64,000 bases of DNA, taken from contig JAFKGQ010000009.1 in assembly GCA_017307755.1 (NCBI GenBank), forward strand, positions 451,025-515,024. Direction: 5' to 3'. This document shows positions 63,853-64,000 of the stretch, piece by piece (the stretch's first letter is position 1; every line of letters begins with the position of its first letter). The position numbers and the translations under genes are program-made. The DNA comes from Chitinophagaceae bacterium (GTDB taxonomy: Bacteria; Bacteroidota; Bacteroidia; Chitinophagales; Chitinophagaceae). The notes under the pieces were generated by a model. That model was not told the origin of the DNA. It was given only the letters and a program-made list of their open reading frames with translations, and made no database searches.

Positions 63853-64000
63853 TGTATATTCCTACGCATCGTGACCACCCATTCCTGTGATGCTGACCAG
63901 CTGTTCTCAGCATGCTGACCAGTGGTCCGAGGGGTTGTATTCTCGCGATATTGACCACCTGCTGGCTCAAAGCGCAGGATCATTCCTAGCATGTTGACCA
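63853..64000. mobile_element. Terminus of an IS21-like insertion sequence (runs off window)
   Basis: The word TGACCA occurs five times here: 63872, 63894, 63916, 63952 and 63995. The first three are exactly 22 bp apart. Multiple spaced repeats at the ends are characteristic of IS21-family elements, whose transposase IstA binds them. The likely outer edge is the TGTATATTCC at 63853. The transposase genes would lie beyond the window, so family and boundary are inference. Confidence 0.65.

Noticed and set aside
1..64000. CRISPR arrays, tRNA or rRNA genes
   Set aside because: No regularly spaced repeat-spacer pattern or tRNA/rRNA-like segment was seen on either strand; the only regularly spaced repeats are the TGACCA words of the IS-like end.

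Overview
This window looks like a chromosome segment of a Bacteroidota bacterium, most likely Chitinophagaceae or a close relative. The signs are SusC/SusD-type outer-membrane pairs, FecR plus ECF sigma factors, many short lipoprotein signal peptides, FAS1, DUF4397 and FG-GAP surface lipoproteins, and promoters of the Bacteroidota type (TTG, 19-21 bp, TAnnTTTG). No tRNA, rRNA or CRISPR array was seen. The family assignments come from reading the translated sequence; no database search was possible.

Layout. (1) 1-9546: a tightly spaced plus-strand operon of seven exported proteins: a DUF4397-like protein cut by the window edge, a second lipoprotein, four FAS1-like lipoproteins, and an IPT/TIG plus NHL-repeat lipoprotein. 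Any SusC/SusD pair heading it would lie upstream. (2) 9704-11941: an ECF sigma factor without FecR, a GNAT acetyltransferase, and a TetR regulator divergent from two small membrane proteins, with two matched 24-bp operator-like sites between them. (3) 11924-32761: a glycan-utilisation locus with a GH92 mannosidase, SusC, SusD, an FG-GAP/ASPIC lipoprotein, a GyrI-like membrane-anchored protein, two GH29 fucosidases, a GH97 glycosidase, a LacI regulator and a divergent GntR/FadR regulator. The enzyme set (alpha-mannose, alpha-fucose and alpha-galactose or alpha-glucose removal) suggests decorated glycoprotein glycans or heteroglycans. (4) 33103-40997: a six-gene operon of two tandem thioredoxin-fold proteins, a YceI protein, a di-heme cytochrome c peroxidase, a TonB-dependent receptor and a DUF4397 lipoprotein, closed by a strong terminator. 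(5) 41036-49697: a cell-surface-signalling operon of ECF sigma, FecR, STN-containing SusC, SusD, a thioredoxin-like protein and a DsbD-N-like protein. (6) 49700-50090: a gene-free stretch with a candidate small RNA and a long imperfect palindrome. (7) 50187-63108: a defence island, visibly more A/T-rich than the rest, with a primase-helicase protein of the TOTE conflict type, an AbiE toxin-antitoxin pair with palindromic operators, Mrr, and a complete type I restriction-modification set (HsdM, HsdS, HsdR). (8) 63229-64000: an acyl-carrier-like membrane protein that appears to have lost its 5' end to an IS21-like element, whose repeat-bearing terminus runs off the window.

How the parts work together. 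Regions 3 and 5 each pair an outer-membrane importer with its own control: a LacI regulator with palindromic sites in region 3, and STN-FecR-sigma signalling in region 5. Region 4 links a TonB-dependent receptor to periplasmic redox proteins; its substrate is not evident. Region 7 stacks several unrelated anti-phage or anti-plasmid systems. The least explained items are the C-terminal third of the primase-helicase, the redox/receptor operon, the candidate RNA with its neighbouring palindrome, and the multi-FAS1 lipoprotein operon.
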